Shown here: piece after piece, positions 6,483 through 13,583 of the stretch
Layout: each line of letters begins with the position of its first letter
Position numbering within the stretch: the stretch's first letter is position 1
Origin: Desulfobacterales bacterium
Lineage (GTDB): Bacteria > Desulfobacterota > Desulfobacteria > Desulfobacterales > C00003060
NCBI GenBank assembly: GCA_030616425.1
Contig: JAUWXJ010000017.1
Location: 1-19,227, forward strand
DNA length: 19,227 bases
Reading direction: 5' to 3'
Program-made: the position numbers and the translations under genes
Notes under the pieces: model-generated
The model's database searches: none
What the model was told of the DNA's origin: nothing
What the model saw: the letters and a program-made list of their open reading frames with translations, nothing else

Positions 6483-8153
6483 ATGATGTTGAAAAAAATT
6501 ACGACCATAATCATTCTCTTGTTGCTTTTCATGTTCCACGGAAGCGTCCGGGCGGATGAACCCACGCGGGTAGCAATCATCCCTTTTGACATGAATGCTG
6601 AGCGCGACCTTTCTTTCTTGCGCAAAGGGATTGTTGATATGCTGACCACCCGACTATCCTGGGGAAACAAGGTGGTTGTTATTGAAAGGGAAACTACTGA
6701 GCGCGTAGTTAACAAAATAACCGGCCCCATCAATGAAAAGGTTGCCCAAGAGATCGGTACTCTCCTCAACGCAGATTATGTGCTGTTCGGAAGTTTGACC
6801 ATCTTTGGAGAGAGCGTCAGCATTGACGCCAAGATGATTGATGTCCGTGGAGCCAAACCAGCAGTGACCATCTTTAATCAAAGCCGTGGCATGGACAGTG
6901 TAATCCCGAAAGTGAACGCCTTTGCCACAGAGATCAACGAAAAGGTCTTCGGCCGTGTAACCCCAATCAGACGTGAGCCCTCCCGGCAACTAGCCTCTGG
7001 AGCACCTTCTCCGAGCATATATGCACACCCTGAAAAACTCCTCGGTGGAGGAGCTGGAGAGGAGTACGCTGGCAGTATGCAGACCTCAGGCCTCAATCCG
7101 GATTTTGTTGTAGCACCAGGCCGAAGGGAGACTAGCAGCTTTTGGAAGAGCCGCAACTTCAAGAAGCATATTAAGGGTATCTCCATTGGAGACATTGATG
7201 GAGACAATAAGCAGGAGATCGTCTTTATCAGTCAAAACCGTATCTTTGTGTACAGAAATATTGAACGTCGGTTCGTTAGGGTAATAGAGGTTGCTGGTGA
7301 GCCGCAACACAACTTCATCGGTGTGGATGTGGCAGATGTAAATGGTAACGGCAAGGCCGAAGTCTTTGTTACCAATCTGAATACCGTAACTGAGTCCCTT
7401 GAGTCGTTTGTCCTGGAGTGGGAAGCTGGTAATTTTAAGACCGTAACCAAGAAGAATAACTGGTACTACCGAGTGTTGGAACTCCCGATGCGGGGTGCCG
7501 TGCTCCTGGGTCAAAAACGTGGGATCAGCGATCCCTTTATCGGGGGGATCTACGAACTGAGCTGGCTCAATGGCAAATATGAACCTGGTAGCACAGTGAA
7601 TGTACCGCAAGGTCTCAATGTCTTTGCCTTTACTATTGGTGATGTGCTCGACGACGGCAATGAGATGATCCTCGCCTTTAATGAGGATGACTATCTTCAA
7701 ATCTTGACCAGGTCTGGGTCCAGAGAATGGAAAAGTGACGAACATTACGGTGGCTCGGTTAACTATTTTGACATAGAATCAGATTCAGAAGATTCATCAG
7801 AAAAGGATCGCTTGTTCCTTCCGCAGAGGATCTTTATGAAGGACCTTGACCGAGACGGCAAAAAGGAAGTCGTTGTTGTTAAGAACCACGAGGGGGCAGG
7901 GAGGCTGTTCAAGCGATTTCGGCATTTCAGCAGCAGCGAAATCGTATCCTTATCATGGAATGGCCTGGGACTCGCCTTAAACTGGAAGACCAGAAAAATC
8001 CACGGCTATGTCAGCGACTTTGCCATCGGCGACTTTGACAATGACGGTCAGGATGAACTGGTAGCTGCGGTTGTTATGAGCAGGGGAGGTTCTTTTTTGG
8101 CAAAGGCCAAAAGTGCTATCATAAGCTACGATCTAGCGATTCCAAAAATCTAA
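6483..8153 (+). CDS. Secreted CsgG/FlgO-like plus FG-GAP (VCBS) repeat protein
   Basis: A 556-residue protein. Residues 1-24 form a signal peptide (basic start, Ile/Leu-rich core, cleavage after SVRA). Residues 27-158 resemble the CsgG/FlgO/TolB-N-like alpha/beta domain: RVAIIPFD, a GIVDMLTTRL helix, VVVIERE, and NADYVLFGSLTIFG, a pattern shared by outer-membrane-associated assembly proteins. A low-complexity linker (about 160-225) leads to a C-terminal beta-propeller-like part with five calcium-loop repeats: DIDGDNKQE (237), DVNGNGKAE (285), DVLDDGNE (387), DLDRDGKKE (454) and DFDNDGQDE (517). It likely acts in the periplasm or at the cell surface; its partner is unknown. ATG 6483 and 6486 are both possible and neither has a clear ribosome binding site. 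It appears to be a single-gene unit. Confidence 0.8.
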   Translation: MMLKKITTIIILLLLFMFHGSVRADEPTRVAIIPFDMNAERDLSFLRKGIVDMLTTRLSWGNKVVVIERETTERVVNKITGPINEKVAQEIGTLLNADYVLFGSLTIFGESVSIDAKMIDVRGAKPAVTIFNQSRGMDSVIPKVNAFATEINEKVFGRVTPIRREPSRQLASGAPSPSIYAHPEKLLGGGAGEEYAGSMQTSGLNPDFVVAPGRRETSSFWKSRNFKKHIKGISIGDIDGDNKQEIVFISQNRIFVYRNIERRFVRVIEVAGEPQHNFIGVDVADVNGNGKAEVFVTNLNTVTESLESFVLEWEAGNFKTVTKKNNWYYRVLELPMRGAVLLGQKRGISDPFIGGIYELSWLNGKYEPGSTVNVPQGLNVFAFTIGDVLDDGNEMILAFNEDDYLQILTRSGSREWKSDEHYGGSVNYFDIESDSEDSSEKDRLFLPQRIFMKDLDRDGKKEVVVVKNHEGAGRLFKRFRHFSSSEIVSLSWNGLGLALNWKTRKIHGYVSDFAIGDFDNDGQDELVAAVVMSRGGSFLAKAKSAIISYDLAIPKI

Positions 8154-8223
8154 CCCGGATAAACCGGAAATACGCGCGAAGCATCCCGAAGAGATAACCA
8201 CGAAACCAGTCCGATATTCGTAT

Positions 8224-8251
8224 TTAGCGCAGGCTTCACTTCGTGTCGAAT
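8224..8251 (-). repeat. Inverted copy of the GCGC/GCTTCACT dispersed repeat
   Basis: This segment is the reverse complement of 2253-2282 apart from one substitution and two single-base gaps. It lies in the 8154-8329 gap between the VCBS protein and the tRNA. I see nothing else definite in that gap, and no convincing terminator after the VCBS gene. Confidence 0.5.
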
Positions 8252-8329
8252 TTATTCTCTGTTCTCTGCTAGAAAAAACAAGAATTCTATTATTAACGAA
8301 CTAAAGCTCAAATCCTGATATTGAGAATT

Positions 8330-8406
8330 GGCGGTGTAGCTCAGTTGGTTAGAGCATGCGGCTCATATCCGCAGAGTCCGGGGTTCAAGTCCCTGCACCG
8401 CCACCA
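8330..8406 (+). tRNA. tRNA with anticodon CAT (elongator Met, or Ile2)
   Basis: A full cloverleaf is visible in 77 bases with an encoded CCA end. The acceptor stem GGCGGTG pairs with CACCGCC; the D arm is GCTC/GAGC; the anticodon stem TGCGG (8357-8361) and CCGCA (8369-8373) encloses loop CTCATAT with anticodon CAT at 8364-8366; the T arm encloses TTCAAGT. The acceptor begins with a normal G-C pair and the anticodon stem lacks the three G-C pairs of initiator tRNA, so it is not tRNA-fMet. Elongator methionine is most likely; an isoleucine tRNA with lysidine-modified CAT cannot be excluded from sequence alone. Confidence 0.95.
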
Positions 8407-8516
8407 ATCATTTCATAACCTTATCGATACGGTTTCAGCATAGCCGGCCTGTTTGCTGCAACCCAGCCTTAAACACCCATCTAGCCTGTTGGTTGACCAA
8501 AATCTAGCCGAGAAGT

Positions 8517-8556
8517 TTGACACTATTTCTTATATCGTTTAAAGATCTATTATAAT
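8517..8556 (+). promoter_or_regulatory. Possible promoter region of the DUF362 gene
   Basis: A perfect TTGACA (8517-8522) and a perfect TATAAT (8551-8556) are present, but 28 bases apart, too far to be one promoter. TTGACA could pair with TAAAGA (8540-8545) at 17 bases, or TATAAT could be used with a weak -35 element. The remainder of 8407-8588 shows nothing I can name. Confidence 0.3.
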
Positions 8557-8588
8557 AAAGGCTCTCTTCACTCAAACAGGTGCAATCA

Positions 8589-9854
8589 ATGACATCGATC
8601 GGTCTATCTGAAAGCCCGTTCCGGCACTCACCAAGCCGCCCGTCGGTTCATGTTGCGGGCGGGGACGGGCCCTATGGCAACACTTGTGCGGCACTGGCGC
8701 AGGTGGATCTTTCACCTGCCCGCGGGAAACGGGTACTGCTCAAGCCCAATATCGGTCGGGTTGCTCCTCCTGAAGCAGGCATAACCACACACCCGCAGGT
8801 CGTCGCTGCTGCTATCGATGCGTTCAGGGAAGCCGGGGCAGATGTAGCTGTTGGCGAAAGCCCCATATTGGGCGTCAACACGGAGGAAGCCTTTGATGCC
8901 GCTGGTATCACATTGATCGCACATGAGCGGGATTGCCTCCTGATAAACATGGATGCCCGCAGCTTCGTCGAGGTGCCGGTCCCCGACGGTGTTGCGATCA
9001 ATTCTCTTAAGGTCTGCCCGGAAGTCCTTGAATATGATCTTGTCGTGTCGCTACCGGTCATGAAAATGCACATGCACACCGGCGTGACACTGGCCCTCAA
9101 GAACATGAAGGGGTGTCTCTGGAGGCGCAGCAAGGTAGACCTGCATATGTTGCCGCCAGTCGAAGGACATGACGAAAAGCCAATCGACATAGCCATCGCT
9201 GATATGTCCTCGGTGCTCCGCCCGCATCTTTCTATCATCGACGGTACCGTGGGTATGGAAGGGCTGGGTCCTAGCGCCGGCCAACCCAAGCCTCTCGGTG
9301 TAATCGTCGTAAGCGCTGATGCCTTTGCGGCAGACGCCATAGCATGCAAGCTGATGGGTATGGCGGCGGAAGACATTCCGCATTTGCGCATCGGCGCAGA
9401 GCGCGGCTACGGCGTGATCGATCTTGAATCTATTTCGGTTACACCCGACAGCTGGCACGACTGGAGTTCTCCGTTTACTCCCCCGCCTGAAAATATCTCG
9501 ATCGAATTCCCGAATATCAACGTTCTGGACAAGAACTCATGTAGCGCGTGCGTGTCGACCCTATTTTTGTTCTTGAAGCATTACAGAGATCGCCTTTTCG
9601 ACTATTTTCCTTCAGATTCCAGTCTATGCATTGCTATCGGCAAGGGCCACAAGGAAGTGCCGGAGGGCACACTCTGCATCGGTAATTGCGTAGCCCTCCA
9701 TCGCGACAATGGGATCTTCATTCCAGGGTGTCCCCCGGTCAGCAGTGAAATCCTCACCGTCATCTCAGGCAAACCGTCGGTTGACAGTAAGGATGGCCAC
9801 ATTGAAACATCGGACATAGCTGCGGGCGACGCACCGGACGAACAAGAAGAATAG
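8589..9854 (+). CDS. DUF362-family protein with C-terminal cysteine cluster
   Basis: A 421-residue protein of the DUF362 family. Hallmarks are LLKPNIGR (51-58), VGESPILG (88-95), SLPVMKMHMHTGVTLALKNMKG (154-175), IIDGTVGMEG (216-225), and a SADAFAADAIACKLMG stretch (242-257). The last third carries six cysteines: CSAC (318, 321), Cys347, Cys363 and Cys367 (CIGNC), and Cys381 (GCPP). This looks like a metal or iron-sulfur site, but that is inference. Family function is poorly known; redox or cofactor-related roles are often suggested. ATG 8589 is preferred to GTG 8580 because ACAGG lies eight bases before it. The DNA is visibly richer in G+C than neighbouring genes, uses many GCG/CGG/GGC codons, and the gene directly follows a tRNA, so acquisition by transfer is possible. 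Confidence 0.75.
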   Translation: MTSIGLSESPFRHSPSRPSVHVAGGDGPYGNTCAALAQVDLSPARGKRVLLKPNIGRVAPPEAGITTHPQVVAAAIDAFREAGADVAVGESPILGVNTEEAFDAAGITLIAHERDCLLINMDARSFVEVPVPDGVAINSLKVCPEVLEYDLVVSLPVMKMHMHTGVTLALKNMKGCLWRRSKVDLHMLPPVEGHDEKPIDIAIADMSSVLRPHLSIIDGTVGMEGLGPSAGQPKPLGVIVVSADAFAADAIACKLMGMAAEDIPHLRIGAERGYGVIDLESISVTPDSWHDWSSPFTPPPENISIEFPNINVLDKNSCSACVSTLFLFLKHYRDRLFDYFPSDSSLCIAIGKGHKEVPEGTLCIGNCVALHRDNGIFIPGCPPVSSEILTVISGKPSVDSKDGHIETSDIAAGDAPDEQEE

Positions 9855-9928
9855 TAAGATAGTGATCCATCACAGAATCGTACGGTTGGCGATCATTGAT
9901 ACTGGCAAACATGTTGAGTTAGGCGGGC

Positions 9929-9978
9929 GGGAAACAAGCCCAAAGATATGTTGGGCATGGGTTTGGAATTGATTTCCC
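9929..9978. repeat. Nested inverted repeat after the DUF362 gene
   Basis: GGGAAA (9929-9934) pairs with TTTCCC (9973-9978), and inside them GCCCAA (9938-9943) pairs with TTGGGC (9951-9956). No T-tract follows, so it is not a classical intrinsic terminator, though it could act as a 3' hairpin of the upstream transcript. Confidence 0.4.
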
Positions 9979-9988
9979 CCAACGTACG

Positions 9989-10091
9989 TGCTACAGTGTG
10001 AAGCTCCACGCCCTGAAGGACGGGCGCTCTGCCTTACGGCAGCACTTCGTGCGCGGGGAGCAGACCGGTCAAAATGCTCCGTTGCTACAGT
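9989..10091. repeat. Hairpin cluster bounded by a 9-bp direct repeat
   Basis: TGCTACAGT occurs at 9989-9997 and again at 10083-10091. The 85 bases between hold several small stems: GCCC/GGGC (10010-10025), CTGCC/GGCAG (10029-10042), GCAC/GTGC (10042-10052), and GGAGCA/TGCTCC (10057-10080) around a GACCGGTC palindrome. The direct repeats could be a target duplication left by a small insertion. No coding region is seen in the 9855-10118 gap. Confidence 0.4.
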
Positions 10092-10118
10092 TTGATGTTT
10101 GAACTCAAAACTGCAAAA

Positions 10119-10496
10119 CTAAAGGGTGTCCCTTAGAACTCTCCTTGAACCTTCTTCGATGTCCTTTTTCTTCCCGATTCTGTAAGCGTCAACAACCCCA
10201 ATGGTCCAGCAGAGAATTACCAACAACAAGACGAGATTGAATGTGAGGCTCCCAGAAGTGGTGGCGGCCTGGGTGGCTGCGTTCGAGATGGTACTCATAC
10301 TGATTGCCCCACCCTCCGACTCAATCTTCTCCAGGATGGCAAGGGCGTGTTGTACTGCTTTCACTACAACTACGGACAGACTGACCAAAACCGTAAGCAT
10401 TATGACAGCACCCCGTTTATAGTGTTTTAGAACAACCTGACCCAGGCCTGGAAATATCAAACCTGACAAGAAGGCTCCCTTTAATGAGTTATTCAT
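10119..10496 (-). CDS. Small membrane protein with FPGLGQ motif
   Basis: A 125-residue protein. A short N-terminal segment with SGLIFPGLGQVVL (11-23) and HYKRGA is followed by a membrane helix (about 30-48), an amphipathic Ser/Thr-rich middle, a second membrane helix (about 85-103), and a charged tail. The FPGLGQ start followed by a Lys-Arg-Gly turn is shared by many small TM2-like bacterial membrane proteins of unknown role. ATG 10496 has an AAAGG five bases upstream. It lies downstream of the aro operon on the same strand, but a strong terminator (10597-10634) separates them, so it is probably transcribed on its own. I cannot assign a function. Confidence 0.7.
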   Translation of the reverse strand: MNNSLKGAFLSGLIFPGLGQVVLKHYKRGAVIMLTVLVSLSVVVVKAVQHALAILEKIESEGGAISMSTISNAATQAATTSGSLTFNLVLLLVILCWTIGVVDAYRIGKKKDIEEGSRRVLRDTL

Positions 10497-10596
10497 TGTG
10501 CCTTTCTCTGATACCTCTCTCTATCTGTCAGAAAAACATCTCTCGGAAATTCGGGGTCACCCAGGCTATCCGTCTAATATCCCTGGATAAACATTG

Positions 10597-10634
10597 CAAA
10601 AACAGGCGTTTCCAGTGCTTGGAACGCCGTTTTT
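10597..10634 (-). terminator. Bidirectional-type intrinsic terminator ending the aro operon
   Basis: GGCGTT (10605-10610) pairs with AACGCC (10623-10628), and CCA (10612-10614) with TGG (10620-10622) across a one-base bulge, around a five-base loop. A run of A lies on the left (a T-tract for the minus strand) and TTTTT on the right. It sits 30 bases beyond the aroC stop. Confidence 0.8.
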
Positions 10635-10663
10635 GGTGGCAAAACTATCGCTGTAATAAGATA

Positions 10664-11728
10664 TCATGCACCCTGAAATGGAATAGTCCTTTGCCTCAAC
10701 AAATGGTCCACAATCACCAGCCTCACCATGGCCTCGCAAACCGGAACAATCCTTGGGACTGCTGATACATCGTGCCTCCCCTTGACCGAGATAGTAGTCG
10801 GTTTCATATTGATGTCCACTGTACGCTGTTCCTTTTCAATGGAGGAAATCGGCTTTACAGCAGCCCTCACCACAATCTCGTCACCATTGGAGATACCTGC
10901 CAGGATTCCGCCGGAGCGGTTTGTCACAAACCCTTCAGGCGTGATCTCGTCATTGCATTCAGAACCGAGCATCCGGGCAGCGGCCAGGCCCACACCGATC
11001 TCAACCCCCTTTACGGCCCCTATGCTCATGACCCCCTTTGCCAGCTCGGCATCGAGTTTATCAAATACAGGCTCCCCTAATCCAGCAGGACAGCCCCGAA
11101 CCACCACCTCTACGATCCCCCCGGCTGAGTCTCCGGCCTCCTTTATCTCCTCAATCCGTTCCTCAATTTGGCTTACTGCATCCAGGTCCGGGGCAAGAAA
11201 CGGGTTTTTGTCTATCACGTCCAGGTCAACCTGCTCCACCCTGACCCCTGCAAGCTCCAGGGTATAGGCCCTTACCGTGATCCCCTCTTGGTCCAGCAAC
11301 TTCCTGGCAATAGCGCCTGCTGCAACCCTTGCCGCTGTTTCCCTGCCGGAGGCCCTTCCTCCTCCCCTGTAATCTCGTATCCCGTATTTCTTTTGATAGG
11401 TGAAGTCACCATGCCCCGGCCTGAAGGCATCCTTCATTGTCTCGTAGGCCCTGCTGTCCACATCCTTATTATATATAATGAGCGAGATAGGGGTCCCTGT
11501 GGTCATCCCTTCAAACGTTCCGGAAAGAACCTCAACTTTATCAGGTTCCCTCCTAGGTGTGCTTACAGGTGCGTCCTGTGGTCTTCTCCTGTCAAGGTCT
11601 TGCTGGATATCAGACTCGCTAAGGGACAAACCGGGCGGACACCCGTCTATAACTACCCCTATAGCCTTCCCGTGCGACTCACCCCAGGTAGTAACCCTGA
11701 AAACCTGTCCAAATGTGTTACCAGCCAT
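10664..11728 (-). CDS. aroC: Chorismate synthase
   Basis: AroC removes phosphate from 5-enolpyruvylshikimate-3-phosphate to give chorismate, using reduced FMN. The 354-residue length is typical. Signature regions are GNTFGQVFRVTTWGESHG (3-20, with His19), RPGHGDFTYQKKYGIRDYRGGGRAS GRET split at 103-130 (His106 and the FMN/phosphate-binding Arg residues), and AVPRIVPVCEAM near the C terminus. ATG 11728 has a strong GGAGG five bases upstream, and its coding region begins one base after the aroK stop. It is the last gene of the aromatic operon and is followed by an intrinsic terminator. Confidence 0.96.
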   Translation of the reverse strand: MAGNTFGQVFRVTTWGESHGKAIGVVIDGCPPGLSLSESDIQQDLDRRRPQDAPVSTPRREPDKVEVLSGTFEGMTTGTPISLIIYNKDVDSRAYETMKDAFRPGHGDFTYQKKYGIRDYRGGGRASGRETAARVAAGAIARKLLDQEGITVRAYTLELAGVRVEQVDLDVIDKNPFLAPDLDAVSQIEERIEEIKEAGDSAGGIVEVVVRGCPAGLGEPVFDKLDAELAKGVMSIGAVKGVEIGVGLAAARMLGSECNDEITPEGFVTNRSGGILAGISNGDEIVVRAAVKPISSIEKEQRTVDINMKPTTISVKGRHDVSAVPRIVPVCEAMVRLVIVDHLLRQRTIPFQGA

Positions 11729-11729
11729 G

Positions 11730-12284
11730 TTACCTCCGTAATCGTAACTGTTCCAGTTTCTGGACTATCTCATCAACGACCTGCTCAATACTCTTAGATG
11801 TCGTATCAACAGAGAAATCCATGACCCTTTGATAAACAGGCATCCTGGATTCCAGGACCTCTTCTATCTCCTTGTACGGGTCTTTTCCGGTCAGGCTTGG
11901 TCTCTGCTGTTCTGTCCTCTTATCATATTGCATTCTCTCGAGGATGGTCTGCGTTGTGGCCTCAAGCAAAACGATGACTCCTTCCTTCTTCAGGTTCTCA
12001 ACGTTTCCCTCATCCAAGACCGCGCCGCCGCCTGCAGCAATTACGCAATTCTCTACGGACGATACTTCACGAATCGCCTCTTTCTCCTTTGCCCGAAAAA
12101 AGGACCAACCTTCCGTTGCCACCATATCACTAATTTGTCTCTTGGCCTTTTCTTCGATGTAGTCATCCGTATCACAAAACGCCTTCCCAAGCCTCTTGGA
12201 AAGGGCGATCCCCACAGCCGTCTTGCCGGTGCCCCTGTATCCGATCAGTACGATATTCATATCAATTGTCGATTGATTTCCCAT
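11730..12284 (-). CDS. aroK: Shikimate kinase
   Basis: AroK phosphorylates shikimate at the 3-hydroxyl with ATP. Features are the Walker A loop GYRGTGKT (15-22), FCDTDDYIE (37-45) with the magnesium/shikimate Asp residues, an AAGGGAVLD motif for shikimate binding, and an RPSLTGKDP lid region. Two starts are possible. ATG 12284 gives 184 residues with a weak GGAAG just upstream; ATG 12260 begins MNIVLIGYRGTGK, the more usual family N terminus, but lacks a ribosome binding site. The extra eight residues are encoded in DNA that resembles the neighbouring heptamer repeat, so the shorter form may be the ancestral one. Confidence 0.94.
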   Translation of the reverse strand: MGNQSTIDMNIVLIGYRGTGKTAVGIALSKRLGKAFCDTDDYIEEKAKRQISDMVATEGWSFFRAKEKEAIREVSSVENCVIAAGGGAVLDEGNVENLKKEGVIVLLEATTQTILERMQYDKRTEQQRPSLTGKDPYKEIEEVLESRMPVYQRVMDFSVDTTSKSIEQVVDEIVQKLEQLRLRR

Positions 12285-12292
12285 TCACTTCC

Positions 12293-12325
12293 AATCATCA
12301 ATCATCAATCGTCAATCATCAATCG
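12293..12325. repeat. Heptamer tandem repeat at the aroA-aroK junction
   Basis: The 7-base unit AATCATC is repeated in tandem: AATCATC, AATCATC, AATCGTC, AATCATC, then a partial AATCG. TCACTT (12285-12290) and AAGTGA (12327-12332) flank it as inverted copies. The array contains the aroA stop codon and fills the gap before aroK, so it supplies the last residues of EPSP synthase. Confidence 0.75.
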
Positions 12326-13583
12326 AAAGTGAATCCAGTTTTTCCCAGAAATCAGGAAATGACTTCCTCACGCAATCCGGATCCTTGATGGAAATACCCT
12401 CTATGGCCAAGCCTGCTATGGCAAAACTCATGGCGATCCGGTGATCGCTGTAGCAGTCTATCTCGGCCCCGTGGGTGGCGATGCCCTGAACAACCATGCC
12501 GTATGCCTTTTCTTCAGCCCGTGCACCGATCTTTTTGAGTTCTTGAGTCAGGACAGCCACCCTGTCCGACTCCTTTGCCCGCAGGTGTAATATATTTTTC
12601 AGGGTGGTCTTTCCCTTCCGGAAGGCACTGACCACCGCAAGGGCTGGAACCATGTCCGGCACGTCGTTCAAGTCAAAAGAAAGATCCTCATGAATAGATA
12701 ACGGGCCGGTTACCTGAACCCCTTCTCGAGATGTGGAGATCTTGCATCCCATGGTCTCCAGGATCTCCAAGAAACGCAAATCTCCCTGCAGCGAGTCAGG
12801 GTTGATATTTGTTATCCTTATAGTCTGGCCAACAATGGCGGCAGCAGCCATAAAATAGGTGGCGCTTGAGAGATCGCCCTCTATAACATACTCTCTTGGC
12901 TGGTACGCTTGATTAGCCCTAATACGGAAAAATCTCTCTTCCACGACTGACACCTCTACTCCAAATTGGGCCATTACATCCAGGGTCAGCTCTATGTACG
13001 GCCAAGATGGGAGCTGGCTGGAAATCTTGATCTCAATATCTTTTTCAGCATACGGCGCGGCCAAAAGGAGCGATGATAGATACTGGCTGCTGATCGCCGT
13101 AGTCAAGCGCGTCTTGCCGCCCGGCAGGCCTCTTGCCTGGACTTCCACAGGAGGACATCCGCTTCCTTCAACGCACGAAGCCTTTACGCCCATCTTGTTC
13201 AGGGCATCCACAAGAGCCTGGATCGGTCTTTGCCGCATGCGCCTGCTGCCATCAAGTATAAAAGTGCCGTGCCCCAAGGAGACTATGCTGGTAAGAAATC
13301 GAAGCCCGGTTCCATTGTTTCCGAGATAAAGGGGTGAAGAAGGTGTAACCAGTTTACCGCCGGTCCCCTCTACCACAAGACCATGGCGTTCCTGAGCAAC
13401 ATCGGCGCCCAGCGAACACAGCGCATTGGTCAAATGCTCGATATCTTCCGAGATTAGGGCATCCTGTATGACAGACCTGCCGTTGGCAAGCGCAGCAGCG
13501 ACCAGAGCCCTTTGGGTGTAGCTCTTTGAACCGGGGACACTGATCACCGCGTTGATTCCTTTTATCGGCTTGATCTGCTTCAC
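12312..13583 (-). CDS. aroA: 3-phosphoshikimate 1-carboxyvinyltransferase (EPSP synthase)
   Basis: AroA joins PEP to shikimate-3-phosphate. The 423-residue protein shows SVPGSKSYTQRAL (15-27, with Lys20, Ser21 and Arg25), LGNNGTGLRFL (87-97), RRMRQRPIQAL, GDLSSATYF, NDVPDMVPALAV, RAKESDRV and SDHRIAMSFA. The PEP-pocket segment reads NNGTGLRF, where the Escherichia coli enzyme has NAGTAMRP, so the position of E. coli Pro101 is Phe96. The start codon is GTG (13581-13583), overlapping the aroQE stop by four bases (GTGA), with GAGAGG upstream. The C-terminal residues SIDD come from the heptamer repeat. Fourth gene of the operon. Confidence 0.95.
   Translation of the reverse strand: MKQIKPIKGINAVISVPGSKSYTQRALVAAALANGRSVIQDALISEDIEHLTNALCSLGADVAQERHGLVVEGTGGKLVTPSSPLYLGNNGTGLRFLTSIVSLGHGTFILDGSRRMRQRPIQALVDALNKMGVKASCVEGSGCPPVEVQARGLPGGKTRLTTAISSQYLSSLLLAAPYAEKDIEIKISSQLPSWPYIELTLDVMAQFGVEVSVVEERFFRIRANQAYQPREYVIEGDLSSATYFMAAAAIVGQTIRITNINPDSLQGDLRFLEILETMGCKISTSREGVQVTGPLSIHEDLSFDLNDVPDMVPALAVVSAFRKGKTTLKNILHLRAKESDRVAVLTQELKKIGARAEEKAYGMVVQGIATHGAEIDCYSDHRIAMSFAIAGLAIEGISIKDPDCVRKSFPDFWEKLDSLSIDD

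Noticed and set aside
8330..8406. Initiator tRNA-fMet
   Set aside because: The acceptor begins with a normal G-C pair and the anticodon stem lacks the three consecutive G-C pairs of initiator tRNA.
8517..8556. TTGACA and TATAAT as one promoter
   Set aside because: They are 28 bases apart, too far for a single sigma70 promoter.
8672..9391. 239-codon minus-strand frame inside the DUF362 gene
   Set aside because: It is a long shadow frame in G+C-rich DNA; the plus-strand frame has clear DUF362 motifs.
10728..11267. 179-codon plus-strand frame inside aroC
   Set aside because: It is antisense to chorismate synthase, with low-complexity Ser/Thr/Pro content typical of shadow frames.
12285..12332. 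CRISPR array
   Set aside because: The unit is seven bases, contiguous, with no spacers.
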